Source: Rossellomorea sp036867415 (GTDB lineage: Bacteria; Bacillota; Bacilli; Bacillales; Bacillaceae_B). Taken from it: 64,000 nucleotides of DNA. A program made the position numbers and the translations under genes. Of this stretch, positions 32,000-41,106 are shown piece after piece; within the stretch, counting starts at the first letter, position 1, and each line of letters begins with the position of its first letter. The notes below the pieces were generated by a model. That model was not told the DNA's origin. It saw nothing but the letters and a program-made list of their open reading frames with translations, and ran no database searches. The stretch covers positions 62,001 through 126,000 of the forward strand of contig NZ_JBAJHU010000001.1 of NCBI RefSeq assembly GCF_036867415.1, given 5' to 3'.

Positions 32000-33568
32000 T
32001 TATCTTTGGATAATCTCCATAATCCAGTCTTTTAAATCAACGATTCGTAAGTTCTCAATGCTTTTATTTGTTCCTGATACAATGAGTGGAACCGTTGAAT
32101 CTGCCTTGTGCATCGAGCCGTGGGCACCTCCGCCGGAATGCTCAGGTGAACTTTCTCCTATGAATTCATATCCTGGTTTGGCATCCATGATAAGAAATCG
32201 GCCTTTTTGTGATTCTGCCGCCCCATACAGCCTTGCTAAAGCATCGGGGTAATTTCCATAACTGATTGTATTCTCTTTCATTTTCATATCGAGGATATCA
32301 CTGTTTCCTTTTACGGACCATGACTGGTGATATTGGTCCTTATAGGGGCCTCCCGGCTGAAATGACAGTTCCCCTTGATGATCAGGGGATATTACGTTTA
32401 TACCTTCGTTGTCCTTCCATGCTATCCAAGCAATACGAGACTCTTTTTGTAATTTTTTCGCCATTTGCCGCAGCTGAATGTCCTCTTTAAGAATATAAAG
32501 ATACGCCATCCGTTCATTTGCGGTGATAACAATTTCGTCTTTAGCACGGACAGCCTCGCCCAGCTCCAATATGTTGTATTCAGAGAGTTCTTTTCTAAGG
32601 TCTATGAGAGCTTCTTTTTTATTTGCTTTCACTGAGGACTGGTTGCTGTCCCCCATAATAACCCACACAATGTCAGCGAGTGCATCGTTCCAATCAGGAA
32701 AGCTATTTAGAACGTTTTGGAGCTGTTTATCGGCATCTTCAATTCCTTTAATCGCGGAAGGACCTTTTCTGTGTACCGTAAAATCATTTTCCGGTAAATA
32801 CAGGATTGTAAAGGAAGGTAAAGTGTTATTCTTTATCAGATAGATCAACTCCTCCGCTGCAAAAGAATCATTCAGGCCAATTCGATTGATGATATGATTG
32901 TTTTCCTCATTCTCTCTGGAGAACAACCCTAATGACAGCGTTTCTGGACCCATGGTTTGTATTTCCTCAGGCAGGTTGGTCATTGCCGAAATGAAGCCGG
33001 GGACCTTCAGGGTATGAGGATAATTTCCACGGTAAATCAACGCATTTATAGAAGCAGTCTTTAAGCCTGCATGGTCCAGGTCTTCATGTATGGTTTTTAC
33101 GTTGCTGCTCAAGTCTTGATTGTTATAGGCATAAAGACCGTTCCTTGCAAAATCAGAAACACCAAGCTTTAAGATTTCAAAAAGTCCATTTCCATAGGTA
33201 ATGATTCGTCTTTCTTTATCATCAAACCAGACAAGCCCTGGTATTTTATGCTGATCTGGATACGTGCCTGTAATTAAAGAACTGTCTATCGTGACCGACA
33301 TTGTCGGATACGAACTTACCAGATCAGTGCTGTATTGGCCGTTCTTCTTTAAAAATTCCATGGCGGGAGCTTTACCATCTTCAATTGCCTTATTCAACGA
33401 TTTATCCATTAACGAGTCAATAACGAGGAGAACCACTTTCGGATGGGACTGGCTGCCGGTCTGCAGCGGGAAAGGTGTCTTGGTATCCGGGGGCGGGGTC
33501 TGGCTGCTGCCGGTACAACCGATCGTAAAAATAAGAAAAGAAAAAATGACTACTAAACGTTTTATCAT
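32000..33568 (-). CDS. alkaline-phosphatase-superfamily phosphodiesterase lipoprotein
   Basis: 522 residues. Signal peptide MIKRLVVIFSFLIFTIGC with a lipobox (TIGC), so membrane-anchored outside the cell. VVLLVIDSLMD gives the first metal Asp and SYPTMSVTIDSSLITGTYP the Thr nucleophile of NPP/type-I phosphodiesterases. A C-terminal GGGAHGSMHKADSTVPLIVSG carries metal histidines. The usual second-site 'SDHGM' is replaced by MGDSNQSSV, so one metal ligand differs from the canonical set. Substrate unknown. Single gene convergent with the P450 gene; I see no clear terminator in the 72 bases between. Confidence 0.8.
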   Translation of the reverse strand: MIKRLVVIFSFLIFTIGCTGSSQTPPPDTKTPFPLQTGSQSHPKVVLLVIDSLMDKSLNKAIEDGKAPAMEFLKKNGQYSTDLVSSYPTMSVTIDSSLITGTYPDQHKIPGLVWFDDKERRIITYGNGLFEILKLGVSDFARNGLYAYNNQDLSSNVKTIHEDLDHAGLKTASINALIYRGNYPHTLKVPGFISAMTNLPEEIQTMGPETLSLGLFSRENEENNHIINRIGLNDSFAAEELIYLIKNNTLPSFTILYLPENDFTVHRKGPSAIKGIEDADKQLQNVLNSFPDWNDALADIVWVIMGDSNQSSVKANKKEALIDLRKELSEYNILELGEAVRAKDEIVITANERMAYLYILKEDIQLRQMAKKLQKESRIAWIAWKDNEGINVISPDHQGELSFQPGGPYKDQYHQSWSVKGNSDILDMKMKENTISYGNYPDALARLYGAAESQKGRFLIMDAKPGYEFIGESSPEHSGGGAHGSMHKADSTVPLIVSGTNKSIENLRIVDLKDWIMEIIQR

Positions 33569-33734
33569 AACTTCATCCCCAGTAATGGTTTGGTTTTCTT
33601 TCCTTTTAGTATGAACAGATGAATGAAATTAATGAGTCTTATAAATGAAAGGGAGTGTACTGGTTGGAACCTAATTTATAGTGATAATTTTTAATGAATT
33701 AGAAAAGAATAATGTAGGAAAGGAGGGGTTGCGA

Positions 33735-34124
33735 ATGTTTGTGAAAAAGTGGGTAACGAGACTGGTCTGTTTGCTTGCAATGGTTGTGATGGTGACATCT
33801 CTAGGCACACTCAGCGTTTTTGCCGAAGAATCCAGTGTTGTTCAGCCTCAGGAGAATGAGAAAGCGATTGAGGTCGAATTGAACGATGATTACTTTAATC
33901 CGAAAGTCATCACGATTCCGAATGGAACAACCACAAAATTGAAATTGAAAAACAAAGGTAAGAAAGAGCACACCTTCACAGTTGAAAAGCTCGGAATTGA
34001 CGCCGAGGTCCAGCCGGGAAAAGAAATGACCATTAACATAAAACCACAACAGCCCGGTACATATGAACTGATATGCCGGTACCATTTCCAGGAAGGAATG
34101 GTTGGGGAAGTAATCGTCAAATAA
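33735..34124 (+). CDS. secreted cupredoxin-domain protein
   Basis: 129 residues from ATG 33735 (MFVKKWVTRLVCLLAM...), with AAAGGAGGGG ending seven bases earlier; a TTG at 33729 is possible. The signal peptide is cleaved near SVFA-EESS. The mature part is a single cupredoxin barrel with ligand set His (KKEHTFTVE), Cys and His (YELICRYHF) and Met (QEGMVGEVIVK), a type-1-like copper site. Such small proteins are soluble electron carriers or copper-handling factors. It is divergent from the phosphodiesterase gene, and a terminator follows directly. Confidence 0.85.
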   Translation: MFVKKWVTRLVCLLAMVVMVTSLGTLSVFAEESSVVQPQENEKAIEVELNDDYFNPKVITIPNGTTTKLKLKNKGKKEHTFTVEKLGIDAEVQPGKEMTINIKPQQPGTYELICRYHFQEGMVGEVIVK

Positions 34125-34155
34125 AACGCAGGGCCAATATAAGGCCTTGCGTTTT
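34124..34155 (+). terminator. terminator of the cupredoxin gene
   Basis: AAACGCAGGGCC / GGCCTTGCGTTT with a one-base bulge, followed by TTT. Confidence 0.85.
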
Positions 34156-34360
34156 TCATTTGGTAAAGGAAATTTACTTATTATCCAGACATCCTCGTAA
34201 CCGCTAATTCCACAAACGGATGTTCTTATTAAAAGGTAAATGTTCACTTTTTATCATTTCACAAGATATTGATGTTTGGATTAATAAATAGTTCCTCTTT
34301 TAATAAATGGTAAATACAGTATATGGATACGTATATATCATTTAGAAGGAGGGGAGAGAG

Positions 34361-34924
34361 GTGAATTTTTTTAAACCTATTTATGATGAGGTTCGGTTAT
34401 CTCAAATACGATTTAATCAATATAAGAGAACGATGAAGCTTATTTTAGGGTCGATTTTTGCCTGTATTGCGGCTATTCTGCAGGCTGCCGGTGGCTTTTT
34501 ACCAGGTATAGGATATTTTATAAGTCCGCTCGCCACTGCACCTATTCTGTTATGCTCCATGTTTTCCATTCCATTTGGAGTGTTGACCTACTTGCTGACA
34601 ATAATGTTATTATTCATCCTGCAGCCAACTGAATTATTCGTCTTTCCTTTTACAACAGGATTGTTAGGACTCGGCATAGGGGCATCTTTTTCCTTTTTCA
34701 GGAAGAGATTAAGTATTATTGCTGCTGGGACCATTCTTTTAATGGCAGGAATTATGAGTCTGCTATTTATTTTTCACTTTCCGGTTTTAGGTCCAGCGGT
34801 CTCAGATTCCTTTTCATTTCTTACGACTGTATGTATCTTTTTATTTGCCTTCCTTTATAGCTGGGTGTGGGTTGAAATTGCTTTAATCATTTTAAAAAGA
34901 TTAAAAATGATGATCATTCAGTGA
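34361..34924 (+). CDS. six-helix membrane protein of unknown function
   Basis: 187 residues, start GTG/ATG-region at 34361 behind AGGAGGGGAGAG. After a basic N-terminus (QIRFNQYKRTMK) come five to six hydrophobic segments (LILGSIFACIAAILQAAGGF, YFISPLATAPILLCSMF, GVLTYLLTIMLLFILQ, FTTGLLGLGIGASFSFF, IIAAGTILLMAGIMSLLFIF, TTVCIFLFAFLYSWVWVEIA). The small Gly/Pro-rich helices and length recall S-components of ECF vitamin transporters, but no signature clinches it. No transport partner is adjacent. Confidence 0.6.
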   Translation: MNFFKPIYDEVRLSQIRFNQYKRTMKLILGSIFACIAAILQAAGGFLPGIGYFISPLATAPILLCSMFSIPFGVLTYLLTIMLLFILQPTELFVFPFTTGLLGLGIGASFSFFRKRLSIIAAGTILLMAGIMSLLFIFHFPVLGPAVSDSFSFLTTVCIFLFAFLYSWVWVEIALIILKRLKMMIIQ

Positions 34925-35027
34925 TTATTCCAATCTGTGGTCTCAGGAACTGCACCAAATTTAAGTCGGTGGGGCCCTGTTGGTATATGCCGCATATCAA
35001 GGTGTTTAGTTTTTGGAAAAATAAAAC
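34925..35027 (-). other. possible gene fragment abutting the MITE-like element
   Basis: On the minus strand the frame ending at 34918 reads HLDMRHIPTGPHRLKFG then AVPETTDWNNH before its stop; upstream it runs into the repeat. It may be a C-terminal scrap of a gene cut by the element, but could be chance. Confidence 0.25.
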
Positions 35028-35328
35028 AGAGGCTGGGACAAAAGTGTTTTAGTCTGAATACTAAGTTCAAGTAAGTTCGGGTTTTTATTAGCTTTGTAAA
35101 TTTACATTTAGTATATAGCTTGTTCGAGCGGTTGATTGGAGTGCAAGACGAAGACTCCTGCGGGAAAGGTAGCTTATGTGAGACCCCGCAGGAGCGAACT
35201 GCGACGAGGAGGCTCACGGGCTACCCGCGGAAAGCGAAGTCTTGCACGGAAATCATTAGCTTATTCAGTGGTCATCACTAATAATGTTCACCTTTAGGCA
35301 GTTGTTATTTTGTTTTGTCTCAGCCTCT
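35028..35328. mobile_element. MITE-like non-autonomous element, complete copy
   Basis: About 301 bp bounded by inverted ends: AGAGGCTGGGACAAAA on the left and, read on the opposite strand from the right, AGAGGCTGAGACAAAA. It encodes no protein. The core (35127-35260) contains GACTCCTGCGGGAAA and CCCCGCAGGAG as a strong stem, and GCGGAAAGCGAAGTCTTGC. The same core lies inverted at 43298-43427 with one 3-base indel. Its right end stops 11 bases short of the neighbouring gene's stop codon. Similar 'CTCCTGCGGG...GCGGAAAGCGAAG' sequences are, from memory, widespread in Bacillaceae. No target duplication is visible. Confidence 0.72.
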
Positions 35329-35338
35329 ATAGATATAT

Positions 35339-36763
35339 TCACGGAACTATTTCAAAAACAGTGCCTTGGTTAAGATCTGTCACATTCCTAGAGCCATAAA
35401 CCCCTAAATATAGTCTGGATTGACCCAGATTCGTTCCCAAACTAACATAAAAAGCTGATTGGGAATCAAAATGATAATCGGTTTCAATAACACTAAAATC
35501 ATTGGGTTTAAAATCTGCTCTAACCTTGGTATAAGCCAGCACCCCTCTGCCTGGAGGTTCTTTCCGGGTAAAATCGGTAAACACTACGCTTCCTGTTAAA
35601 TCGGGGATGCTATTTCCCATATATGCTTGCACTCCTGTCAGTGCGGTTCCTCCAAACTTATCGGGTCGGGGATCTTCATGAAAATAACTGGTCAGGGGCT
35701 GAAGGCGGCTCTCTGAGAGTGTTACTGCTTCATTGTAATAAGCAATTGTTTTCTCATCTAAAGTCGGAGTTTCCGTGCAGCCTCTTATAATCGAAGTGGG
35801 AAAAGCACCTTCCCAGCCTCGCCAGCCAAAGTTTATCATTCTTTGTTTTACAGGTTCAGAATTCATGATAGAAGCTTGAACAAGCTGAGTAACCGGCAGT
35901 GGTTTATAATGAACGAATGAAAAAATCGACTCCACCAGATTCTGTCCGACATTTCCGGTATATTTGATATACCCATTCGAAGTTCTTTGAAATGAAATGC
36001 CGGGGATATTGCGAACTCCTTTGGCCATTATTGAAAGGGTTGCCTGAATGGGGACGGGAAGTTCATGAAAACGTGTGACTGCGGGTGGATCGTGGATAGG
36101 GGTATTCTTTGCTACATCAATTTCAATTATTTTACCGGCGATTTCCATATCGTCCTGGCTTAAATTATATGGATCATAACCTGATCCGCCATCTCCGTTT
36201 GTAAAAATGAGTTTTCCTGTTTCAGGTGAGAAGTTTAAGCTGTTAACCCCATTATGATTATAAAATGGTCTTCTTACGTTAAGTAATGTCCGCCGTTTCT
36301 GAGGCTGGACGTACGATTGTAGTATCCATTCTTCAACTGTATCAATATGATCATAGTGAGTTTCTCTATTTATCCATTTTAAGTGTAAGGTTTCAGGGTC
36401 ACACGGATCAGGCTTAAAAGATTTAAGAACCCCTTCTGAATTATGCAGAGCACCTGGACCTTGTGTTCCAGCCACTGAATAATGAAGATAAAACAGACCG
36501 TTATAATAAAACTCGGGATGAAACGCCAGCCCCAGCAATCCCCGTTCATCATATCTGCCCCCGGAAACACCCAGTTTTAGAATCCGAGGGCCAATATCCA
36601 AGAAAGTTTCTAACCGTTCGTTTCCTATGTAAAAGATCTCTCCTGTCTGGGTGGCAATAAATAATCTTTCCAATGAGTCACCCGGCAGTATAGCTGTTTT
36701 CAAAACAGTGGGTAAGTTTATCTTACTTACAATGGGCCGTAAATTAACCTTAACTTTTTTCAA
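35339..36763 (-). CDS. glucose/sorbosone dehydrogenase-type beta-propeller protein
   Basis: 474 residues from TTG 36763 behind GGGGAG. Family features of the PQQ-dependent sugar dehydrogenase/HHIP-like propeller: ERLFIATQTGEIFYI, DERGLLGLAFHPEFYYNGLFYLHYS, NHNGVNSLNFSPETGKLIFTNGDGG, and later GWRGWEGAFPTS and GTALTGVQAYMGNSIPDLTGSVVFTDF. There is no signal peptide, so it appears cytosolic, which is unusual for PQQ enzymes, and whether it binds PQQ is unknown. A bacterial 'plug' role is possible. The 3' end abuts the MITE-like element, which may supply its terminator. Confidence 0.75.
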   Translation of the reverse strand: MKKVKVNLRPIVSKINLPTVLKTAILPGDSLERLFIATQTGEIFYIGNERLETFLDIGPRILKLGVSGGRYDERGLLGLAFHPEFYYNGLFYLHYSVAGTQGPGALHNSEGVLKSFKPDPCDPETLHLKWINRETHYDHIDTVEEWILQSYVQPQKRRTLLNVRRPFYNHNGVNSLNFSPETGKLIFTNGDGGSGYDPYNLSQDDMEIAGKIIEIDVAKNTPIHDPPAVTRFHELPVPIQATLSIMAKGVRNIPGISFQRTSNGYIKYTGNVGQNLVESIFSFVHYKPLPVTQLVQASIMNSEPVKQRMINFGWRGWEGAFPTSIIRGCTETPTLDEKTIAYYNEAVTLSESRLQPLTSYFHEDPRPDKFGGTALTGVQAYMGNSIPDLTGSVVFTDFTRKEPPGRGVLAYTKVRADFKPNDFSVIETDYHFDSQSAFYVSLGTNLGQSRLYLGVYGSRNVTDLNQGTVFEIVP

Positions 36764-36905
36764 TTAATTCTACTCCCCTTTTTTTGTGTCTTCTTTTGCA
36801 ATAATATGATTGTAAGTTTTCTGTTAGTACCAGGAAAGGGTATGGGAATCTTACAGGGTTCTACAACTTGAATCTCGATTATGCGAATTGAACTAACGAT
36901 ACGTA

Positions 36906-37547
36906 TTAAGCAAGCAGCAGAAATAAATGATAAACAAAATTCACTGCATACCCAAATAGGCATATCCCGGCCAATAAAGTGATTCCCCTCATTAATCGCT
37001 CACTCATTACTTTCTTGGAGAAGTGAGAAGTAAAGCATAAATTAAGGTTCCAAAGGAAGAGACCAATTATAATGCCAAAGCTGCATACTAAAGAGATGGT
37101 GGTTGAGTTAGCTTCCATCAGTACCTTAAGTGAAGTACCAAACACACCAAACCAAAAAAACAAACTTAACGGATTGGCAACGGCGATTAAAAATCCAGTA
37201 AGGTAAGCATTATTTCCTTGTTTAGTTAGTTCCTCCTGACTGTACATATGAGCGCCTTTTGAGAAAGCTAATTTGATACTGGATATCCCTAAGTATCCCA
37301 GCATAAAAATCCCGATTACGTACATCAATATTTGGACGAAAGTCAGCTCGATCACTTGATGTAAACCAAAGAATATTCCAATGAGAATAATAATATCTCC
37401 GGACAATCCCCCCAAGCCTACATACCAGGCTTGTAAGAAGCCGCTTGTTATCCCTCTCTTAATTACTTCTAAATTCATCGGTCCGATGGGAGCTGCAAGG
37501 CTGAGCCCAAGCACAACATAATGAGTGAACGTTAATAGAATCTCCAA
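36906..37547 (-). CDS. LysE-family amino-acid/metabolite exporter
   Basis: 213 residues from TTG 37547 with GGGGGAAC seven bases upstream. Six hydrophobic helices. GLSLAAPIGPMNLEVIKRGITSG is the LysE/RhtB signature, GLGGLSGDIIILIGIFFGL its second segment, and TGFLIAVANPLSLFFWFGVFG the fourth-helix motif. The family exports amino acids such as lysine, homoserine or threonine. Single gene; substrate not predictable. Confidence 0.88.
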   Translation of the reverse strand: MEILLTFTHYVVLGLSLAAPIGPMNLEVIKRGITSGFLQAWYVGLGGLSGDIIILIGIFFGLHQVIELTFVQILMYVIGIFMLGYLGISSIKLAFSKGAHMYSQEELTKQGNNAYLTGFLIAVANPLSLFFWFGVFGTSLKVLMEANSTTISLVCSFGIIIGLFLWNLNLCFTSHFSKKVMSERLMRGITLLAGICLFGYAVNFVYHLFLLLA

Positions 37548-37726
37548 GTAAGTTCCCCCTGAAATTCATCCTACTTCATCCTATGCTTGTCCCCTCATGA
37601 CACATGCCTTCTTAATGAATTAGAGGCGTTACAGGAAACTTTTGAATTAGAAATTTCATTAAATCTTTCATTAGTGCTACCTCACCTATGGGTCTCGTCT
37701 CTGGTTTGCTATCACTCCATTTACAC

Positions 37727-37951
37727 CTATTTGTTTTCTTTTCTGCCCTTTATAAAACAATAGGCAGATTCAACAAAAAACAGAAACAGAAGAAAATAGA
37801 GCACGAATAATTCGACTACTTCCATTACGCGAAATGGACTGACAGCATTTTGCCAAGCCTGCGAAACATCAAACCCCTGGAGAATATCGAGACTTAGTGA
37901 AAAAGCCATTAAACACCCTAACATTAACAGGGATATACCCATGATTTTCAT
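37727..37951 (-). CDS. small two-helix membrane protein
   Basis: 74 residues from ATG 37951 (MKIMGISLLMLGCLMAFSLS), chosen because GGAGGA lies 9 bases upstream; the GTG at 37960 touches that site. Two hydrophobic segments (about 3-21 and 44-64, VMEVVELFVLYFLLFLFFVE) end in a basic tail (GRKENK). I do not recognise the family. It lies 180 bases from the LysE gene in the same direction. Confidence 0.55.
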   Translation of the reverse strand: MKIMGISLLMLGCLMAFSLSLDILQGFDVSQAWQNAVSPFRVMEVVELFVLYFLLFLFFVESAYCFIKGRKENK

Positions 37952-38246
37952 ACTTATCACTCCTCCTGCCAGGTTTTCTATTGGTTCAGTATCATACAGT
38001 GATATCTTTTGTTAAAAGTTACATAATAACCGCTGATAGGGTTAAAGTAATAAAAAAAGCTGGATTTAGAAGATTGTTGCATTACGTCTAGTGTCTAGGA
38101 GTTTGAATGAAGTGGGTCAAACTCAAGCTTAAATTGGTTATGGACGTACGACCCGAAAACACCCAAGTTCCGGTAGTTCCTTGTGTGTGTAAAGCAACAA
38201 AGTATGCGAAAAAAGCCTAAAAAATAAGAGAAGGGTGTCTGAATAT

Positions 38247-39869
38247 ATGTCTTCGTTCTTTAAAGGTCGAAAACCAAAAAAGAACCGGCAGCGTGATGCT
38301 GAAAATCAAGCTGCAGTTCAGTCGGAAGACCATATTCAAGAGTCATTATCAGCCAACCTTGACGTCATTCGACAGAAAACGGGAAACAGTTCAGACATCG
38401 TAGTTCGTCATTTGAAAATGGGGAGAAACTCCGATGTTAAGTCGGCTATTGTCTATATCGAAGGAATCGTAAACAATCAATCGATTCAAGAGTTCTTACT
38501 GCAATCGATGATGAAAGTTGATGATAAAGAAAAATTGAATCGGGACGATGCGTTAGAGCTGATTTCTGAAGACATGATGTCGGTTGGTAACGTGTCATCC
38601 TTCAATACCTGGGAGGACCTGTTCTTATCGTTAATGGCGGGTGATACGCTTGTCCTGGTGGATGGAATAGCTAAAGTTCTAAGTGCATGCACGAAAGGCG
38701 GCGAAAAACGCGCCATTTCAGAATCCACCACTCAAATGGTGGTCCGTGGTCCCAAAGGGGCGTTTACAGAGTCGATTGACACCAATACATCCATGGTACG
38801 CCGCATTATTAAGACCCCCGATTTATGGATGGAGTCCTTGAAGGTTGGGCGCGTGACCAAAACAGATGTGACGCTTATGTACATACACGGCATCGCCAAT
38901 GATCAAATTGTTAAAGAAGTTCGTCAGCGATTAAACAAGATTGATATTGATAGCATATTGGAATCAGGCTATATCGAACAATTAATTGAAGATCAAACAA
39001 TGACGCCCTTTCCAACGATTTTCAACACGGAAAGACCTGATGTTGTGGCAGGGAATTTGTTTGAGGGAAGGATTGCGATTTTTGTCGATGGAACGCCTTT
39101 TGTACTGATTGCGCCTGCTGTGTTTATCCAATTTTTCCAATCGGCAGAGGACTATTATGTACGTTATGATATTGCGACATCGGTCCGCCTTTTACGTATT
39201 TTGATGTTTTTCATTTCGCTTATTGCCCCTGCTACCTTTGTGGCAGTCACAACTTTCCACCAGGAAATGGTACCCACTACACTCATTGTGGCCATTGCAG
39301 CACAGAGGGAAGCCGTACCTTTTCCCGGGTTTGTGGAAGCTCTTCTTATGGAATTAACGTTTGAAATCTTACGGGAAGCAGGAATCCGGCTGCCAAAAGC
39401 GATTGGTTCGGCTGTATCCATTGTCGGTGCCCTTGTGATTGGACAAGCAGCTGTTCAAGCGAGCATTGTGTCACCTGCCATGGTCATTATCGTATCAATC
39501 ACAGCGATCGCCAGCTTTGCCACTCCTTCCTTTGATATGGCCATTTCAGTCCGTTTACTTCGGTTCTTGTTCATGATCGGTGCAGCCACATTTGGTTTCT
39601 ACGGAATCATTTTAATTCTTCTGATGATGGTCGTTCATCTTTGCAGTCTTCGTTCATTTGGTGTGCCTTATATGGCCCCATTTGCTCCCTTTACACCCGT
39701 AAATAATGGAGATACATTCATCAGGCTGCCATGGTGGACACTAAGACAAAGACCGCGCTTAATTAGTGCAAATACCGTTCGCGAAGGGAAGAATCAGCGT
39801 CCTGGGCCTCCTGCATCCCGCGGTATGGTCAATCGGGATTTTAAAGAAGGTGGCAACAATGAAGCATAA
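38247..39869 (+). CDS. gerA-like: spore germination protein, GerA family (A subunit)
   Basis: 541 residues from ATG 38247 (MSSFFKGRKPKKNRQ); a GTG at 38235 overlaps the ribosome site. The cytosolic N-terminal half holds the two GerA/SpoVAF subdomains (ESLSANLDVIRQKTGNSSD; VYIEGIVNNQSIQEF; DTLVLVDGIAKVL). TESIDTNTSMVRRIIKTP and EGRIAIFVDGTPFVLIAPAVF lead into about five membrane helices (from about residue 310), then a short C-tail. GerA subunits form pentameric germinant-gated ion channels in the spore inner membrane with B and C partners. It overlaps the gerC gene by 11 bases. Confidence 0.95.
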   Translation: MSSFFKGRKPKKNRQRDAENQAAVQSEDHIQESLSANLDVIRQKTGNSSDIVVRHLKMGRNSDVKSAIVYIEGIVNNQSIQEFLLQSMMKVDDKEKLNRDDALELISEDMMSVGNVSSFNTWEDLFLSLMAGDTLVLVDGIAKVLSACTKGGEKRAISESTTQMVVRGPKGAFTESIDTNTSMVRRIIKTPDLWMESLKVGRVTKTDVTLMYIHGIANDQIVKEVRQRLNKIDIDSILESGYIEQLIEDQTMTPFPTIFNTERPDVVAGNLFEGRIAIFVDGTPFVLIAPAVFIQFFQSAEDYYVRYDIATSVRLLRILMFFISLIAPATFVAVTTFHQEMVPTTLIVAIAAQREAVPFPGFVEALLMELTFEILREAGIRLPKAIGSAVSIVGALVIGQAAVQASIVSPAMVIIVSITAIASFATPSFDMAISVRLLRFLFMIGAATFGFYGIILILLMMVVHLCSLRSFGVPYMAPFAPFTPVNNGDTFIRLPWWTLRQRPRLISANTVREGKNQRPGPPASRGMVNRDFKEGGNNEA

Positions 39870-41082
39870 GCTGGTTTTTCTTATAGTATTGATGACAATC
39901 CCCGTCTTGCTATCCGGTTGCTGGAGCAAAAAAGAGTTGACTGACCTTGCAATCGTGGCGGCCATGGGAGTAGATAAAACGGACGATGGGAAATATCTTC
40001 TGACACTTCAAATAATTAATCCCGGGAATGTGGCTGGAGGCATGCGCGGGGGTGGCGGTAGTCAAAGCCCGCCTGTAACGATCTATTCGGCTACTGGTGA
40101 TAATATGGTAGAAGCAAGCAGACGGGCCTCCAGCAAAGCTTCCCGAAGATTATATTATGCTCACACTAACCTGGTGGTCGTTGGTGAGAACCTGGCAAGA
40201 GAAGAAGGATTGACTACTTTTATCGATGCAATCGATCGAGACCATGAATTTCGAGTCACTACAACCATGGTGATCACGCATCAAACAACTGCAGAAGAAC
40301 TCGTGAAAACATTAACCCCCGTTGATAAGATTCCGGCAAATAAGGTGCTGAAAACTTTAGAGTTCTCCCAAAAGAAATGGGGAGAGAGCATTAAGACGTC
40401 GGTCCAAGAAGTGATGACGGACATGCAATCCCCGGATGAGGTAAGCGTGGTATCAGGGTTTCGTCTTTTAGGCAATCCCAATCATGCCAGCCAGTTAGGG
40501 AACATTCAGGAAAGTGAGCCTGAATCTATCCTTCAAGCCAGTGGAATCGCCATGATAAAAGAAGGAAAGTTAGTCGATTGGTTGTATGGAGGAGCAGCTA
40601 AAGGAACCGTATGGATTCTTGATGAAATCCAAGGAACAACCATCAACATTGATTGGAAAAACAAAAAAGAAGCTATTGCATATCAAACTGTACGTCAAAA
40701 AACAAAAGTGTCCGGGCAATTGAAGAATGGTCAACCCTCTATCTCTATTCATACACGCGTGGAAGGAAGTATAGGGGAAATGAATGTACCAGTAGATATC
40801 ACAGATGTAAAGGTTATTTCAAGGATGGAAGAAGAGGTTGAAAAAGTAATAAAAAAAGATATTAAAAAAGCGATTGAGCAGGCTCAAACAAATAAAGCAG
40901 ATATCTTTGGATTTGGAGAAGAAATCCGCCGTACCAGACCAGATGACTGGAAAAGATTAAAACCGATGTGGAACGATGTGTACTTCCCGGAATTAAAGGT
41001 GGATATTACTGTCGAAGCCTACATCCGGCAAGCTGGCCTACGAAATAAATCGTTTCTTTCAACTATAGAAGAAAACCAATAG
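39859..41082 (+). CDS. gerC-like: spore germination lipoprotein, Ger(x)C family
   Basis: 407 residues from ATG 39859. Lipoprotein signal MKHKLVFLIVLMTIPVLLSGC with the usual GCWSKKELTDLAIVAAMGVDK start of the mature protein. RASSKASRRLYYAHTNLVVVGE, KVLKTLEFSQKKWGE and GGAAKGTVWI are conserved Ger(x)C segments, and the C-terminal domain ends in an amphipathic VDITVEAYIRQAG strand. It sits on the outer face of the spore inner membrane and is needed for receptor function. It precedes gerB with a 24-base gap, giving the order A-C-B. Confidence 0.93.
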   Translation: MKHKLVFLIVLMTIPVLLSGCWSKKELTDLAIVAAMGVDKTDDGKYLLTLQIINPGNVAGGMRGGGGSQSPPVTIYSATGDNMVEASRRASSKASRRLYYAHTNLVVVGENLAREEGLTTFIDAIDRDHEFRVTTTMVITHQTTAEELVKTLTPVDKIPANKVLKTLEFSQKKWGESIKTSVQEVMTDMQSPDEVSVVSGFRLLGNPNHASQLGNIQESEPESILQASGIAMIKEGKLVDWLYGGAAKGTVWILDEIQGTTINIDWKNKKEAIAYQTVRQKTKVSGQLKNGQPSISIHTRVEGSIGEMNVPVDITDVKVISRMEEEVEKVIKKDIKKAIEQAQTNKADIFGFGEEIRRTRPDDWKRLKPMWNDVYFPELKVDITVEAYIRQAGLRNKSFLSTIEENQ

Positions 41083-41106
41083 GTAAGAAAAGGAGGTACC
41101 AATAAA

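Noticed and set aside
34918..35217. 99-codon minus-strand frame as an intact gene
   Set aside because: Most of it is antisense to the MITE-like element; only the last ~30 codons might be a fragment.
37952..38246. Sigma-G promoter for the ger operon
   Set aside because: Sequences such as TTGCATTA are present but no -35/-10 pair with proper spacing could be fixed.
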